Shown piece after piece: positions 61,555-64,000 of a DNA stretch of 64,000 nt. Numbering within the stretch: the stretch's first letter is position 1; every line of letters begins with the position of its first letter. The translations under genes were made by a program, and so were the position numbers. This DNA is from Polaribacter septentrionalilitoris (GTDB lineage: Bacteria; Bacteroidota; Bacteroidia; Flavobacteriales; Flavobacteriaceae): contig NZ_VRMJ01000033.1 in NCBI RefSeq assembly GCF_009832745.1, positions 422,015 through 486,014 on the forward strand, in the 5' to 3' direction. A model generated the notes under the pieces. The model searched no databases. It saw only the letters and a program-made list of their open reading frames with translations, and was not told the DNA's origin.

Positions 61555-62607
61555 ATGAAAAAATTACTTTTTATTTTATCATTTGTACTGATTTCTTTTG
61601 GATGTCAGCAAGAAAAATCATCAGCTAAAAAAGAAACTCCTAAAAAGGTGAATGATTTTGCGATTATTATTCATGGTGGAGCTGGTACAATTTTAAAGAA
61701 AAATATGACTGCTAAAAAAGAAGCAGCTTATAAAGCAAAATTAGAAGAAGCGATTAAAGTAGGTCATACCATCTTAAAAAATGGAGGAACAAGTACAGAA
61801 GCAGTTCAAAAAACCATTCAAGTAATGGAAGAATCTCCTTTATTTAATGCAGGTAAAGGTGCTGTTTTTACACACGAAGAAACCAATGAGTTGGATGCTT
61901 CTTTTATGGATGGAAAAACCTTAAATGCAGGTGCAGTTGCAGGAGTTACAAACGTAAAAAGCCCCATAGAATTGGCAATAAAAGTAATGACAGATTCAGA
62001 TCATGTAATGTTATCAGGAAAAGGAGCCTCAATTTTTGCCAAAGAAAAAGGATTAGAAATTGTAGATCCTAGTTATTTTTATACAGAAAATCGTTTTAAA
62101 TCTTTACAAAGAATAAAAGACAGAGAAAAAACCCAACTAGATCATGATGATAAAAAAGCTGCTTTTTATGATGCAGATATTAAAAATTCAAAATTTGGTA
62201 CAGTTGGTTGTGTAGCTTTAGATAAAAATGGAAACATAGCAGCAGGTACATCAACAGGAGGAATGACCAATAAACGCTGGGGAAGAATAGGTGATGCACC
62301 AATTATTGGTTCTGGTACGTATGCAAATAACAGAACTTGTGGAGTTTCTTCTACAGGTTGGGGTGAGTATTTTATAAGAAGTCAGGTTGCTTACGATATT
62401 TCTGCACAAATGGAATATCAACAAAAAACATTGAAAGAAGCAACAACAGATGTGATTCAAAATAAATTAACAAAACTTGGTGGTACAGGAGGTGTTGTGG
62501 CCCTTGATAAAAATGGAAATATGTCTTTTGAGTTCAATACAGCAGGTATGTACAGAGCTTCTATGGATGATACCGGAAAATTAATTGTAAAAATTTATAA
62601 AGAATAG
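61555..62607 (+). CDS. isoaspartyl peptidase/plant-type L-asparaginase lipoprotein
   Basis: A 350-residue Ntn-hydrolase precursor with a lipoprotein signal (ISFGC, about Cys17). The opening IIHGGAGTIL, then FNAGKGAVFTHEETNELDAS, and the autocleavage site in KFGTVGCVAL (Thr of GTVG becomes the N-terminal nucleophile) followed by AAGTSTGGMTNKRWGRIGDAP are all present, so it should be processed to alpha and beta chains. It cleaves beta-aspartyl dipeptides and asparagine, here in the periplasm because of the signal. Its last 13 bp overlap the convergent small gene. Confidence 0.94.
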   Translation: MKKLLFILSFVLISFGCQQEKSSAKKETPKKVNDFAIIIHGGAGTILKKNMTAKKEAAYKAKLEEAIKVGHTILKNGGTSTEAVQKTIQVMEESPLFNAGKGAVFTHEETNELDASFMDGKTLNAGAVAGVTNVKSPIELAIKVMTDSDHVMLSGKGASIFAKEKGLEIVDPSYFYTENRFKSLQRIKDREKTQLDHDDKKAAFYDADIKNSKFGTVGCVALDKNGNIAAGTSTGGMTNKRWGRIGDAPIIGSGTYANNRTCGVSSTGWGEYFIRSQVAYDISAQMEYQQKTLKEATTDVIQNKLTKLGGTGGVVALDKNGNMSFEFNTAGMYRASMDDTGKLIVKIYKE

Positions 62608-62939
62608 CTCAACCATTTTTCTGGAATAGGGGCTAATGTTAACTCAATTTTTTCTGATTTAATTTTTTTCTTATATCCTAATCGTGAAATTTTTGGGATA
62701 GATAAATAAATACCATGTCGTTTATTAATAAGCTCTAAAACTTCATGAATAGATCTTTTGGTACATAAAACCAAACTATTCATCATGGCATTAGATTCTA
62801 TTTCTAAGTCGTAAAAATCGGTATAATATTTAGGTTCATTATCTTGATAAATTACCCATTGCGTATTCTTTTTATTAGGAATTTCAATAATTTTTTTTGT
62901 TCCGAACAAAGTTCTGTAAGTAGTAGCGAGTAAAGTCAT
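62595..62939 (-). CDS. small protein of unknown function
   Basis: A 114-residue hydrophilic protein without signal or membrane segment. It has a mix of beta and helix (TTYRTLFGTKKIIEIPNKK, QWVIYQDNEPKYYTDFYDLE, IHEVLELINKRHGIYLSIPK). I do not recognise a family. Amino acid make-up is ordinary and there is no better frame on the other strand beyond the asparaginase end, which it overlaps by 13 bp, so I regard it as a probable gene. Confidence 0.55.
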   Translation of the reverse strand: MTLLATTYRTLFGTKKIIEIPNKKNTQWVIYQDNEPKYYTDFYDLEIESNAMMNSLVLCTKRSIHEVLELINKRHGIYLSIPKISRLGYKKKIKSEKIELTLAPIPEKWLSYSL

Positions 62940-63061
62940 ATTAGTTTCTTAAAACAATTATTTTTTCAAACTTAACTAGTTATTCCTGTTTTGTTAATTT
63001 TTTTAGATGTCTGGTAGGTATGAAACGTTAGTTTGTATTAGTTTCAAGTTAAAAATATTCT

Positions 63062-64000
63062 TTAAAAACGATATTTTAAACCAGTATATATGCCAACATT
63101 AAAAGGTCTAAATCCATTAGATCGCTGACTAAAAGTGTTTAGTTGTGCCTTAAACATTGGGTTAAGGTTAAAAGACCAATGATTATTGATTAGATAATTA
63201 AAATCTAATCCTAAATTTCCACTAAAATTTAGAGCGTTTAAATTATTGGCTAATCCAGAAGTTGATATAAATTGACTGCTTATATCAATTTTATTTTGAG
63301 TTAAAAATAGCGAACTAAATCCTCCTACAATTTCGGTGTTAAACTTTTTAGTGTTGTAAAAACTATATTTTATTTCTACTGGAATTTCTATATAGCCGTA
63401 ATTTTGAGACAAATCTCCTGATAACGTGTTTAAGCGAGCAAAAGAGTTACTAACCAAATCTGTATTATTAGCAATAGCGTTATTTTCGAGCACTTTAGAA
63501 TTCTGATTGTTGAAAATGATATTAGAATTCACAGAATTTGTAATAACACCTATAACCACGTTGTTATTTCTAAACCTTGTTTCTAGTACATGAATACCAG
63601 ATTGAATTGTCCATTTAGAATTCAATTTGTAATTTACTTGTACTCCGTAAGAAACTGAGTTTTGACCTCTTGTAGAAGAGGATAAATTTTGATTTATTGG
63701 TGATGATTTAGAAAAAGAATTGGAACTCAATACAGCAAAAGTAGGTGCAATTGACCATCTTTTTTTAAGATCTGAAGTAGAAAAAATACTATCTGTTTTT
63801 TTAATCGCTTTTGTAAAATCTATTTTTTTAGATTCATTTTTTTGGAGATGATTAAATTTCTTGTCTGAAGTTTGTACTTTAGCTACCGTATTTTTTTTCT
63901 GAATATTTTTTTCAATTTTAGTAGTTTTTTTCGTTGAATTATCACCTAAAAAAATCTTTTCCATAGCTTTTTTTGTGCTAACTAATTTCTTTGTTTCACC
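63062..64000 (-). CDS. outer membrane beta-barrel family protein, N-terminus beyond window
   Basis: The frame is open to the window edge: before the internal ATG at 63964 the 12 codons to base 64000 carry no stop (reading GETKKLVSTKKA), so the true start lies outside and the gene is 5' partial. The visible part has a Lys/Thr/Asn-rich linker (to about residue 70), then KKRWSIAPTFAVLSS and a series of amphipathic strands (YGVQVNYKLNSKWTIQSGIH, YGYIEIPVEIKYSF, NLGLDFNYLINNHWSFN) ending GIYTGLKYRF with C-terminal Phe. This is the layout of the flavobacterial family with a cytoplasmic or periplasmic N-terminal region joined to a PorT-like barrel, often beside ECF sigma genes. Confidence 0.75.
   Translation of the reverse strand, partial: GETKKLVSTKKAMEKIFLGDNSTKKTTKIEKNIQKKNTVAKVQTSDKKFNHLQKNESKKIDFTKAIKKTDSIFSTSDLKKRWSIAPTFAVLSSNSFSKSSPINQNLSSSTRGQNSVSYGVQVNYKLNSKWTIQSGIHVLETRFRNNNVVIGVITNSVNSNIIFNNQNSKVLENNAIANNTDLVSNSFARLNTLSGDLSQNYGYIEIPVEIKYSFYNTKKFNTEIVGGFSSLFLTQNKIDISSQFISTSGLANNLNALNFSGNLGLDFNYLINNHWSFNLNPMFKAQLNTFSQRSNGFRPFNVGIYTGLKYRF

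Overview
The window comes from an AT-rich member of the Bacteroidota, almost certainly family Flavobacteriaceae (Polaribacter/Tenacibaculum-like; genus not resolved). The reasons are: a PorW/SprE-type TPR lipoprotein and a protein with a type A sorting tail, which together imply a type IX secretion system; TonB-linked and beta-barrel outer-membrane proteins; many short lipoproteins with a Cys at residues 15-20; promoter boxes of the Bacteroidota type TAnnTTTG; and an F-type ATP synthase operon without beta and epsilon. Genes are dense and no rRNA, tRNA, CRISPR array, transposase or phage gene was seen.

Layout. 1-3.7 kb: the end of lpxH, then three minus-strand lipoproteins (LVIVD/choice-of-anchor B, a seven-repeat propeller, MbnP-like). 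3.9-6.8 kb: thiL, a secreted sugar-isomerase-like protein and a TraB-like lipoprotein. 6.8-13.8 kb: a TonB-type receptor and a class C beta-lactamase-like hydrolase, preceded by an operator-rich spacer and three tandem 7TM-AraC regulators, one broken by a single stop codon. 13.8-18.3 kb: hydrolases, a BrnQ carrier and a DUF481 protein. 18.3-22 kb: a secreted metacaspase with three repeated modules, then a Crp/Fnr gene broken by two homopolymer indels. 22-24.7 kb: an AraC regulator followed by thioredoxin, a 31-residue Cys-rich peptide, an AhpD-like protein and a cupredoxin-like protein, driven by two copies of one promoter. 24.8-36.8 kb: PPK2, a sugar kinase, an M24 aminopeptidase, RhlE helicase, a ten-Asp-box propeller, an orphan ABC ATPase and a prolyl oligopeptidase. 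36.9-43 kb: thioredoxin, then PadR, four paralogous membrane proteins, an ABC permease and an ABC ATPase in one operon. 43.1-51.5 kb: PorW/SprE, bactofilin, AtpZ, a small membrane protein and atpBEFHAG. 51.6-53.1 kb: two lipoproteins, each behind a sigma-54-like site. 53.5-56.9 kb: a tight four-gene operon (SDR, aldo/keto reductase, AlbA_2 protein, methyltransferase). 57-64 kb: a T9SS cargo protein, an ALDH7-type dehydrogenase, an asparaginase-like lipoprotein, a small unknown and a truncated beta-barrel protein.

Candidates for undescribed biology: (1) the PadR + four membrane proteins + ABC exporter operon, with a TATACAT/ATGTATA operator overlapping its promoter; (2) the AraC-linked thiol/redox locus with a duplicated promoter and a tiny CxxC...CxC peptide; (3) the tandem 7TM-AraC array facing a spacer with repeated GTTCGACTTT sites; (4) the metacaspase with three long sensor-like modules; (5) two neighbouring lipoprotein genes sharing a -24/-12 type promoter. 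Several families of small dispersed palindromic repeats fill the longer intergenic gaps.
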